DNA of 64,000 bases from Tulasnella sp. 424 (taxonomy: Eukaryota; Basidiomycota; Agaricomycetes; Cantharellales; Tulasnellaceae). The stretch's first letter is position 1, and each line of letters opens with the position of its first letter. Below, one piece after another: positions 35,784-46,248 of the stretch. The stretch is from contig WSUB01000123.1 of NCBI GenBank assembly GCA_019633425.1, positions 62,001-126,000 of the forward strand, written 5' to 3'. The position numbers and the translations under genes are program-made. Below the pieces are notes generated by a model. The model was not told the DNA's origin. It saw nothing but the letters and a program-made list of their open reading frames with translations, and searched no databases.

Positions 35784-36810
35784 CGACGCTACCTCGTCAC
35801 TTCTACATATCCCTCAGTAAAAACCGACACAAATTCATGTAATACTTTATCATCAAATATGTGCGTTTTATATTCCCGGTCACCGTGCGAGTAGGACCAA
35901 CCCCCGGCAAGATGGAGTTATTCTGGATCTTGATTGGTTTGAAAAGTCTAGCTGACGGGTTACGGGCTGAGCGAGCGGTTTCGGGCAGATACTTTGATAC
36001 GAATGTCCACCTCGCTCGTAAAATGGCATCATGGTACCCACTCCCTCTGGAGTCACGGAAGGTACTGTAGCCATGAACTTCCCAAACGCCCTCGATCCGA
36101 TCAGCACACCCTCGAGGCGCAGGTAGGTGATTTAGACTCTTGTGAACCGAGCGAAACTGCGCTACGCGCACAAGAAACTCGCCGAGTTCGTCCTCTCCCC
36201 CTCTCTCCACACTCCGCCTTTTCTACAAATATCGAACTGACGTTAGGTCGAATTTAAAAGGGCAGCTGGGGGGAGTGGAGAACCGCTTCCTTTGAAACCG
36301 AATCACTGGCACTGGCGCTAAAGTACACGACCACTGGCAAATGTTCGATTTCGAGTGACGACATGACGCTCGGAGCGGGACCTTGCGTCCACGTGCGCGT
36401 GCGTTGGTGCTGAGGAGCGACGCGTGAACAAATTCATAATGTATGCCCCCACGCGCGACGCCGGAAGGTGCAGATCAGCCTGTTCGACTTGCTGGTCTTG
36501 CGGTCAAGACGCACATCACCGCCTTTCACTATACACCATATTCCCTGTCTCATCCTTGCTTTTAGTTTAATTCCCCAATCTAAATCGATGTGCCCACTTT
36601 TTCTCTTTGGTTTGAATGTGCGGAGGTACCTGTCACCGTGGCCCGTGGAGCAACTGCCATTCACCCGTCTTGCCCTTTTGATCCCGCTCCAAGTTGTCAC
36701 ATCGACCGAACGATTCAGTTTTGATTCCCTCTCCACTTGCCACGTCTGAACAATTCCTTTTTGACACCCTCCTCTCTTGAGACAGTCTTGCCGGTGAACC
36801 TTACAATTAC
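35784..36810. other. Spacer without recognised gene
   Basis: Medium frames on both strands look like chance. It presumably includes the promoter of the zinc-finger frame at 36811. Confidence 0.4.
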
Positions 36811-37413
36811 ATGTCCAACACGACCTCACAAACAGGATTTTCAAGTCCACGCCCCGAGCGTGAGTCTGCAAGAGCAACCACACCTGGGAACTTTCTTACT
36901 GATGTGATTACCTCTGGGTATACAGACTGGGCTCCATCAAACGACCTAACCGGACCCGATGCGGGCAAGTTTACGTGTCGCATTTGTCTCGACTTCAAGT
37001 ACCGTCGTCCAAGACATATTCCCCAGCACGAGGCCACCAAGACCCATAGAGAAAGGCTCCGGTATCATCTTATAATCAGTCAGGATTCTCAGTTTCAAGG
37101 ATCAAGCACACCCGCCGATACTCACAGTCCATCGGACTCGGGGATGACCTCCGCCTATAGCGGCATCTTTGAAAATCTGTCTGCTTCTGTCCTGCCACAG
37201 GACAATCTTAGCGACGATTTAGAAGCGGCCGACTCACAACCAATGGCGTCCTCGTCTGGTCAAACCTCCGCATTCCACCCCGCATATGACTGGAGCCAGA
37301 TAGACTTGGGGAGGTTGGATGACGGGGCAGACGGGGAACAACGTACTACTGTTGCTCGTCTTTCTCAGGAACTTTCTCCACTACCTGGATGGAGAGCTTG
37401 CTTGGCCGGATGA
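36811..37413 (+). CDS. C2H2-type zinc-finger protein N-terminus, probably truncated
   Basis: A 200-residue frame. Residues ~54-80 hold CRICLDFKYRRPRHIPQH followed by E-A-T-K-T-H, a C-x2-C ... H-x-H-type finger. The rest is Ser/Asp-rich and low in structure. After the TGA at 37411 another frame continues with an acidic run (LDGELAWPDDEEKEQL) to about 37490, so either an intron or a frameshift has been missed. Homologous coding then seems to end where the CSC1 relic of block C begins (~37628). Such N-terminal fingers with an acidic linker occur in large Agaricomycete proteins, some linked to transposons, but I cannot confirm the family. Most likely the gene was cut by the block junction. Confidence 0.5.
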   Translation: MSNTTSQTGFSSPRPERESARATTPGNFLTDVITSGYTDWAPSNDLTGPDAGKFTCRICLDFKYRRPRHIPQHEATKTHRERLRYHLIISQDSQFQGSSTPADTHSPSDSGMTSAYSGIFENLSASVLPQDNLSDDLEAADSQPMASSSGQTSAFHPAYDWSQIDLGRLDDGADGEQRTTVARLSQELSPLPGWRACLAG

Positions 37414-37627
37414 CGAAGAGAAGGAACAACTGAGAGGTGGGACTGGAAACCCGGACGATGAATCGACGGCAGCTCAGGATAAGCGTCCTTGATTCGACGG
37501 TTTCGGTTTTGCGGCAACCCTCAGGACCAGTACGAGGAATTGGTTTACAAAGCCTAAATTTTGATCCGATATAAGTACATGGCAGCTTCTAGAAAACGAG
37601 CTCTTCACGGCCTTCCCGTCTAGGATT

Positions 37628-37870
37628 ACCGCACGCGTCAATAAAGGATGCCGAGAGGAGCGAGAAGGGCAAAGAACGCGGTCGATGGATTTCCAACTAA
37701 GGATATGATCTCGGAAGCTTTCTGTGTCTTCTTCTTCTTTTTTTAATCGACTGTGTTTCTTTTATTTCTTGCTGATTTTGGCTGTCTCTGATACCGTCAG
37801 ATACCCCCTCCTTACTGGATGTACAATCCTCTCGAGGAATGAAAGGTCTCGAATACAACAAAAGCGACTC
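37628..37870 (+). pseudogene. Relic of CSC1 last exon and 3' flank
   Basis: aaggatgccgag, gagaagggcaa and aaggatatgat match the last exon of CSC1 (18117-18182), followed by a recognisable copy of its 3' flank (gatcgactgtg-like, gtctctgatacc, ccctccttact). The stop region is altered and no frame is kept. This is the left end of block C. Confidence 0.8.
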
Positions 37871-38016
37871 AGACTCGAGCACTCCTTGCCGAACAAGGCT
37901 CCTTCGGTTTTCCAAATTTTCTACGATTCAGCGAGATACGAGGCGAAGTACAAAGTTGGCTTTACGTGCCGGTACAGCGAATCACAACATTTGAGCCACG
38001 CAACCCAACTCGGCAA

Positions 38017-41000
38017 CTAAGCCCACATTGCCTTGAATTTCTCGTCGAATTCCCGCTTGGTGAGAACAATGGCACGGTAGACTTTCCAATCTCCCTCGGT
38101 GACGCCCGCAGGTTTGACTGGGAAAGTCACGGTCGCTCCGGGTTCGAGTTCTTCCGTTTCGGCGCTGTTTCCACTTTCATCACGCCAATCATCCTCCTCG
38201 TCTGAGGACTCGCTTTCAAGACTTGGATCAGCGGCAGCCGCTTTCATGTAGTGCTCCAGACCCGTTTGAAGAGTCGCTAGTGCAAGTGAGAACTCTTGAA
38301 GTGCGAACCAGATATCGCTTCGTCTGACCCAGTTCGCTTCAATTAGTGCGCCCACCTGGTATTGAAGGTAGCGAGTTAGTGAATCTAATCAAGGGCGTCA
38401 ACGCAAGATGCCGAACCTGTCCATGGGTGAAGTAATCTAATATGTAACCGTTGACAACGCGGCCATCCAACGCAAGAAGCTCATCCAAGCCTGGAATCGC
38501 GTTCTTATCCAGATGTAAGCCGGCTCTGGCAGTACGAGCGAGGTCTGTGACCGTTTTCAGAGACGAGTCCGTGACCCCAGAATTAGCAACGAAGCTGGAT
38601 GTCGCGTCAACTCTCACGGCTTTGCGGCTCAAGGTTTCCACGAAGGAACCTTGAGCGCTCGTGCTGGTGGGAAGTGCCTCTTTGCTAAGAGGCAGGATAT
38701 TGTCGGAGTATTCAGAGAGGTACTGTGTTGCGTAGCTTCGAGCGTAACCGCGGAACGTCTCCAAAATCCTTGAAAGCGGATTAATCAGACGCTTCGGTGT
38801 ATAAGGGAACGTACACTCACTGGTCATTATGTTCTGAAAGAGTTCGATAAGCGTCCGGGGATAAAGGGGGAAGAATGATTCGAGAAGGTGACTTTGCTGG
38901 TCGGAGACGTTTCAGCGCACCCTCGCCAGAGTACAGACGGGGAAGTAGGCGTCGAGCAAAGAGGTGTGAAAACACGGCTACAAGGCTGCGCTTCGTATCA
39001 ATTGGGTTTAGGTCGATCAAGTCACAAACACGATGCAGAACGCCGCCTTGGAGAAGTGCGACTAGTGCCAGGTTGGATGGTTCGGTGTGATACAGATGAG
39101 CGACGAGTGGGAACATAATCTAAAGCCTGATTAGACCGTTGGTTCGTTTGAACGGTACAGTCAGAAAACTTACGAGAGGTTCGCCTTTGACACCGAGAAG
39201 GTTTGTCCGCCGTAGGTAGTCGATCGAGAAACGCAAGTGATGCAGAACCTCGTCTCTCCCAATTTCTGAAGCGAGGCTAAGCTGAGGAAGGCGCAGTACA
39301 CTATTGATGGCATTAACTGCAGTTGAAGCATGTTGTGATCCATGTAAAAGATTGCAAAGCCGAAGAGAGAGCGTTGTTGTCAAAGGCATGTTCCCTGTAA
39401 GAGGGGGGACTTTTGATGTAATGATTCGATGTATCCGTTCCATCGGGATTCCGTAAAAGACGACATTGCCGAGCTGAAGGAAAGTCAGATTCGGAAAACT
39501 AGTTGACTGAGACCCGTGAGTGCTCACAAGATCCATTCCTCTTCTTCCCGCGCGTCCAGCGCATTGCCTATACGTCAAGGCTGTTAAATAGACGGAGTCC
39601 CCAACAAAAATCGACGTTTTGACAGGCATGTTAATACCCAATGCTAGAGTACCGGTGGCGATCACAACTCGAACAAATCCGACGCGGAAGAGACTGAATA
39701 AGCGACATTGTTAGCCCATTGAAATTAGAGGACTATTTGAACCTCACCTCTCGATTAATGTTCTATATTTAAAGTTCATCCCCGCGTGATGAACGGCTAT
39801 CCCTACTTTTAAAGCTTCTATCGCCCACGGCTGAACCCCAGCCCATTTGAGGGTATTTATATCTTCCTCCAGCTCTGCTTTCGAGTAGGAAGTCCAAGGC
39901 CCAGCGAAGGAGAACTCCGGTAAAGGTTCTTCAGGGTCGAAAGTGTCCTCCCAGGATCCAGTTTCCATCGGAATCTCATCCTCCTGTGGTTTCGTTTTCT
40001 TGGCGCGTTCGGAGACTCTCTGCCTTTGCTTCGCCGCCGCAGCCCAGGCCTCCCATTTGGCGAGCTTGGCTTGCCATTGGGGACTCAACTCTTTCCATTT
40101 GTTCTCGGCAGTCTTCATCTCTTCCTTGAGACGAATGGCCATGGTCTCACAATCATGCCGGTCAAAGTTGAATAAAATAGCTGCAGGGCGGGATGAGTTA
40201 GAGTCCTCAAGTCAAAGAGACCAACTAACCTGGCAGATTGTTGCGTCGCTGCAGATCGTGGAGTACATGGATGAGGTTTAGATACATGCTTCTTTGGGTT
40301 GGCATCGTCTCGCACAGCTCGTGTCCCTGGGAAAGGGCTTCTCCAATGGGGCGAAGAACTTGGAGGTAGGCCTCCGCCTCCTTTGCCCAATCCGCCAGAA
40401 GCGATTTGAGCTCCGCCTCGTAATCAAGGACGTCCCTTTGGTTGAGCAGCCGTCCACGTGATCGAGTAAAGAATGTTTGAGGATCCAGCTTCGCGAGTTG
40501 ATCTCGTTTCTCGGGAGATTTGTCCGCGACGTTCCACATCGCTTGGAAGAGAGTAAGGCAGTCTCCGGACTCCAAGGCCAGGTCTTCTGGAAGAATGCGG
40601 GTACCGGACAAGAGAACGGACATGGGGTGTATGTAGATGGGCTTGACGTCCGATGGAGGTTCTGACGAGAGGCCCTTGAATTCAATCGGCTCTCGCCTCA
40701 TAGTGTAGGTGAACTTGCGCAGATGTGAATAGCGATGTTTGTGCTGTATCAAGGCGTAGTTGAAGCCGTGCTGCTCCTGAACGGATTCGAGCCACCGACT
40801 GAATTCCTCTGGGTTGCCTATCGTCGCGCTAAGACCGATGATGGGGCACGGAGAAAAGAGGATGAGTTGCTCCCAGACCGCTCCTCCTTCCTGCTGGCCA
40901 ATACTGTGTATCTCATCGAGCACAATCCATCGTAGGCGCGGTACCCATTGAGCGGCAAGGGCTGGGGACAATAACATGATGGCTAGCATTTCCGGAACGG

Positions 41001-43989
41001 TGACAAGTATCTGGCACTTGTGGGGCTCGTGGACTCGCCAATCCCGAGTGTGCGCGGCCCATACAGTTCCTGAAAGATATTGGGGGTACCGTTAGATTGA
41101 TAATAGGAAGAGATGAAAACATAGCGTACCTGATTTCAAGGATTTTTCATAACGAGCAGATATCTCGGCGACGATTTGATTCACGAGCGGCTTTGTAGGC
41201 GCTACGTAGACCAAAACACCATCGTCCGCCTCGCGAAGTACTTGCTCCATGGCATAATAAGAAACAAACGTTTTCCCCGCAGACGTGGGTGCGACCACCA
41301 GCACGGACTCCCGTTTGTCTAACCGGTCGAGCACATTCCTCTGCCAGGCGTCTGGGACAAAGGACACCCTGGCATCGAACTCGCCGTCCATGGAACGATC
41401 CATATAAACACCGTAATGCTCCAGTTGAAAACGGATGGGATGAGAAGGAAGCGTAAGGAAAGGGTATAACGCGGATTTAGAGCGGTCGCGGTGGGCGAAC
41501 CGAACTGGTTGAAACGTAAGGGATTTCTTCGTTGTTTCGGGACCTCCGGTTGGTGAAGACGGTTTGCAGATGTCGAGGTCAGAGAACCCGATGGTTTCTA
41601 GCAACGAACGAACGAAACTCTGGGCAGCATCCGATGCGACTCCAATATTATGAATTTCCGTCGTAGCGCGGAGAATATCAACACAGTATCGTGCCTGAAC
41701 CTGAGGCTCTTCACGTGCGCCATCAGCAATCCATCGGGAGACGTCGAGGTGAACTTGGTATAGGAGGGTTTCGGTCCGAAGCCACGAATCCTCCATTCGC
41801 TTCACATTTCTCTGGACACGACTGAGGTGCTCCGCCTTGCGCTCAAGCGTCGGAAGCTTTTCCATTCCAGCCAATTGCTGTTTCCACCACAGCTCCGATT
41901 CTGAGAGTGTCTTTACGGCCTTTTCCTCTTTAATTCGTTGCCGCAACTTCTCTGCCGAGTTCAACTTGGGTTGTTGCGACTTTGGTTCCTTCCGGGGCTT
42001 TGGATTTGCTTGTGGCGTTGGAGATTTGGAAGCTCTTTGCGCGGGCGATTCCTTCTGCGTTACTAAGTCTTTAATCGATTGCTTCGTCGAGGGAATCACC
42101 AGTCGTCGCAGAGGCGCACCCTTTGCTCCAGTCAGGGTTGTGGCATGGCGATGGATGTCCCTCATGAGCCTCTGATGGCTCTTCTCCTTCTTCTTCCTCA
42201 ACCAGGCCAGCTGCTCTTTGGTCAAGGGTTGATCACCGCCGCGCTTTTCCCCGTACAGCACTAGTCTCTTCTCTTGGAAGCCTGTCGTGATCTTCCGGGT
42301 GTTGTGCCAATGCTGATCATCGGTGAAAGTCGTAGTGTTGGTGAACCATCCGGTTCGTTGACTAAGATTTTCGGAGTCGTCGACGAATGATGATCTACTG
42401 GGGGAAGATGTTGCAGTGGTTTCACTTGGAGCGACTTCGGAGGCGAAGTGAATTGGTTTTAGGCATTCGTCAAAGACTTCGTTGTAGAACGGAAGAAGCC
42501 TGAACGGGACGTCTTCGATATGAGGCGGTAAGGAGTCTACCTTCTCGTGTTGCCACCTGCCAAGAGCACCGGATAGCACCGCAGGAGAGAAGGACAGGCG
42601 TCCAGTCTCTACGTGCTGTTGAAGAGCGGCTTTCACTGACTCGACCGCATCGATAGGACCGCGGCCCAGGAGGCCCACTAAATCTTCGTCCGGAACTGGA
42701 TGGTTTGTGAAGACGGAAAGCAAATTCAGGAAGATTCGCCCATCTACATCGGGGCGACGCTGGGCCCCATGCTTCTCTAGGCCGCGATTGAATGCATCGA
42801 ATAGCTTGGGCATGATATGATCCCGAAGTTGGGATTCGAGTTCGGGATGAAGGGCGACTGGTTTCTGCGACCTGTCGCCGATGGGAATGTACGGGAGGAA
42901 GATGAGATGGAGGAGGAAAACCGCGAAGAGGGCATCATTAGCCGTATCGGTGGGATTGGCTTGGAAGTAATCGTCGACCGTCGTTTGGGCCCAAATGTCG
43001 ATCCCGTGAGAGGCGGGAACCTTTGGCGGTCCATCTGAGCGAGAGTGTTCGGGCTCCGGGAGGATGCTCATCGCTTCTTTCCGACAGGCTATGATGAGCT
43101 GCATGAGATTTTTTCGCGTCTTCAGGAGTAAATTTTGCTCGTATACGAAGGAAATAATCTGGTGGAGACGATAAGCGATAGCTACTACTAATAAAGCCAT
43201 CGGGTGCTACCTTTGACCCTCGAAACTCCGCCGCCTCTAATGATACTACCGCGACACCATTCGACAACATATTAAAGATGAACCTCCTTTGGAGCAAGAC
43301 GGCGCTGATCGTAAAGCTATTGCAGTCAACTGTCGCGAATTGAGAGCCATCATTGCAGAAGATGCACATCGGCTATCAAAGGTTCCGGTCAGTCATTGGG
43401 TGCGATTGAGAGGTTACGACGCTTTTACTTTTTTCGAGCTGGCAAAATTCGCCCACTCGTCACCTGCTGGAGCGTCAAAGGTTGTGACGGGTATATAAAG
43501 CCGCATCAAGTGGGTTTTCAGAATGGTCCGGGCCAGACGCCTTGACGAAACGACGAAAGGGCTCGTGTCGTCGCCTCCGTAGAGCGTAAGATATTCATTG
43601 CCTGGAAGGTAGACAGCGTGAAGATCTGATACTGGTGCTCTAGGCACGACACGTACGTTCGAAGAATATAATCTCAAAATTACACTGCCGACTCACGAAC
43701 TCCGAGACCAGCTTTTCGACGCTCCATACCGCATGGAGGAGCTGGAACGAGCAGTCTTGGGATTTACCCAGAGCCAGCAGCGGATCGTTCAAAGCTTGCT
43801 GACATATGGCGTCTCCTGAAGAACATTGCTATCGTAAGGGATGGCTGGGGGCTGAGCAAAGGGGAATGTCTCACCGTCGATGAGAAACAGTTCTTTTCCA
43901 ACGTAGTCTCCCAAGAGGTCCATCCACCTTGGGTTTAGCTTAGAGTACCAGCTGGCATCAAGCTGGTCGAGAAGTTCTCGAGCCTCCAT
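38017..43989 (-). CDS. DDX60-like Ski2-family DEAD/DEAH RNA helicase, copy 3
   Basis: Start [21 protein letters not shown] at 43989, with exon plan as in copies 1 and 2. The first intron has a regular GT donor (gtgaga), which confirms the exon 1/2 junction LFLIDG-DA inferred for the others. Motifs: [12 protein letters not shown] (LDEIHSIGQQ), [27 protein letters not shown]. The intron after GRRGMDL (54 nt, about 39528-39475) happens to lack stops, so the frame reads through it. The acidic tail is altered ([11 protein letters not shown]). By eye, sequence between copies 1 and 3 is closer in the N-terminal half than either is to copy 2. All catalytic motifs are kept, so it is probably active. 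Confidence 0.88.
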
Positions 43990-44077
43990 AGTCGAATTGT
44001 CGCTAATCCTGAGTCGTTTGCGTTGGGTCCTGCAAATTCGTGAAGGAAATTGTGCTGGTAAAGCCCCAGCGTGGAAG

Positions 44078-44085
44078 CTTATATA
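44078..44085 (-). promoter_or_regulatory. TATA box of helicase copy 3
   Basis: TATATAAG on the minus strand, about 89-96 nt before the ATG at 43989, as in copies 1 and 2. The helicase and the TLG1-like gene are divergent here and share about 500 bp. Confidence 0.6.
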
Positions 44086-44480
44086 ACCTCGGCTCGACTG
44101 CGAGCACGCTGTATTCTCGTGGCAGCAACTGTAAAGTTGCACGATGTGGAGGGAGGGCCTAGGAATCTCCATTTATGGCAGGACTGTGTGTGATATTGAG
44201 GTTTAAACGATCACCAGCCAAGAAAAGGAATATTCTCGCCGCCTACCCCGGGGTTCCAGGAACGCTTTCGAGCATCCCGGTCAATTTGATGGGCGTCAAA
44301 GTCGGCAGGTCCATGACGTTCTCCGGATCGTCGGAAAGTTGTTGAGGGGAAGATCGGGACCTGAGCTCACGGTTCGTTTCTAGGATTTCGATATTGCCCA
44401 AGGCACAGCCGGCCGGCGACACATCTACTTCCATCTAGCCAACACGAGCTCAAACTACATTTTTGGTTCTACACACTTGG

Positions 44481-44489
44481 ATGCTATAG
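44481..44489 (+). promoter_or_regulatory. Minimal upstream ORF before TLG1 (ATG-CTA-TAG)
   Basis: A two-codon upstream frame ends three bases before the main ATG at 44493. If the transcript starts further upstream, it could lower initiation at the main start. Transcript start unknown. Confidence 0.35.
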
Positions 44490-44492
44490 CCG

Positions 44493-45650
44493 ATGGCAGA
44501 GGATCCATATCACGCAGTAAAAGCGGAAATTCAAACGTCACTGCAAACCGCGTCAACTCTCAGAGCTAGCTACCTCCGCATTGCAAGCACAGCAAGTCCG
44601 GACAGCGAGGAGCTTCGATGGGCTGGAGGCGAAGTGAGGGTCAAGCTTTTCTTTGCCGGTACATAGCTGAGAATTGAACGATTCCCAGCTTAAAGCCACT
44701 TTGGCCGCTCTGGACGCAGACTTGGAAGACTTGGATGAAAGCGTTCGGTGAGACTGCGGCGCACCATCCCCTGACGCTGCACTCTGAAACTAACCTGGCC
44801 TCCATCTCTCAGTGTACTCGAAGAGACTGGCGGACGAATATTTGGTATTGAAGATAGTGAAGTGATCTCGCGGAGGAAATACGTCACGTTTGTCAGGGGC
44901 GAGATTGAGGTATGCAATTTTTAAGAGAAATGCTGAAGGTGTATTGCTGATGATTTACTTGAAATTCTGGGGACTTGGAAGGACAGAAAATGAGGGCTGA
45001 AATGGAATCTCGGGTGAGTGCTGCGGACGTGGTTGCGTTTTCTTCGGTCTCATCCTTCCGTTCATTGCCTTCCGGCAACAGTCTTCGATTAAAGGTTCTC
45101 CATATAATGGAACAGACCATGGTGAAGCTCCTGAAGAAGATGATCAAGCTGAATGGGCAAGACAAGAGCAGCAGGTGTGGATGGCTTGAACGACCGCTCG
45201 CAGTGTACAAGTCTCTGACCCTCCCTTCCAAGATGATGATGGAACACCAAGACTCCATGCTAAATACTATAGGAGGTACTTTAAGTACATTGGTGGAGCA
45301 AGCGGGCTTGATGGGCCGTGAAATCGGAGAACACAACGAGTACGTGGTCACTGCGCTCCTCAATAACACCAGCCTTAGACGCTAACCGGGTCCCTGTTCT
45401 CTAGTTTACTGTCAAATCTAGAGGCTGGCGTCGACCGGACACAAAGCAGACTCAATGGCGCGATGAAGAAGATGCAAAAGCTGATCCGAGACACCGAAGG
45501 TGCGATATAGTTTCCAAATCGCGGGTCGCCTGACTTTCTCTTACTGAGTATCATCTTAATGTTTGTCTTGCAGAGACCAAATCTGGGTGGTGCATTGGCA
45601 TTTTGATTGTGATCCTGTGCTTGTTGCTGCTGGCCGTTGTTCTGCTCTAA
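44493..45650 (+). CDS. TLG1: Syntaxin-6/Tlg1-type Qc-SNARE
   Basis: Eight exons keep one frame: 44493-44633, 44689-44747, 44813-44909, 44987-45013, 45082-45174, 45233-45339, 45405-45499 and 45574-45650; 231 residues. The N-terminal three-helix domain is of syntaxin-6 type (AEDPYHAVKAEIQTSL, ADLEDLDESVRVLEE, ISRRKYVTFVRGEIE). An acidic linker follows (EAPEEDDQAEWARQEQQ), then the SNARE motif HQDSMLNTIGGTLSTLVEQA with the zero-layer glutamine in VEQAG and continuing to TQSRLNGAMKKM, and a C-terminal TM anchor (WCIGILIVILCLLLLAVVLL). Known role: endosome to late-Golgi fusion. A relic of exon 1 lies at 25009, next to helicase copy 1, showing linkage before the duplication. Confidence 0.92.
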
Positions 45651-46248
45651 TATTTGTCACCACGACCGTTGCATATCCTCTAATGGTAGGCCCATCTTCC
45701 CCTTCCCTCATTCTCATTATCATAGATGGTCTTCCTATGTATCTTATTTGCTTTCGCTTTTCCCTACTTACCGGTAGTAATTCATGGACTTTGCAATGCT
45801 GTTTCGCTAATACCCCCACAATCTGGGACCTAAACGTGTTGCGGATCAATCATCGGGCATACGTCGATCGAAAAATCGACTTAGAGCGTCGGAATACGTG
45901 TCAAAAATGCCAACTTCGGGTCGAATAGGCAGAGACGGGGTCGCCGGGAGCACGTGCGCGCCGTACCGGCTCGCCAGGTTACGGACCTTGGGAACTTCCA
46001 CCTCACACCTCGCGCCAAAAATCCAACTTCTTCTTGCATTCGCTTTAAACAACCTTCTCGACTACCTTTTCCGTATCGTCCAGGGCAAGCACCGTTTTCA
46101 ACTTTTCTTGTGCTCAAACGGACAACGATCGCTTATACATACGTCTGGCGTGCTTTGCAGGGCTACATCACGCGGGCTTGGACATTAAATCTCAAGAACA
46201 CCTGACCTCCTTTCTACTCTTCAACCTCAACTCTCCCCAAACCGCTAC
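45651..46248. other. Spacer between TLG1 and KGD2
   Basis: 3' flank of one gene and 5' flank of the other in tandem; no further gene seen. Confidence 0.5.

Larger units (their letters stand above)
37628..44561. repeat. Segmental duplication unit C (right block)
   Basis: The block contains the CSC1 relic, helicase copy 3 and the intact beginning of the TLG1-like gene, the only intact right neighbour. The blocks are in the same orientation as A and B. Confidence 0.75.

Noticed and set aside
45563..45928. 121-residue frame overlapping the end of TLG1
   Set aside because: It is a shifted reading of the last TLG1 exon and the 3' flank.
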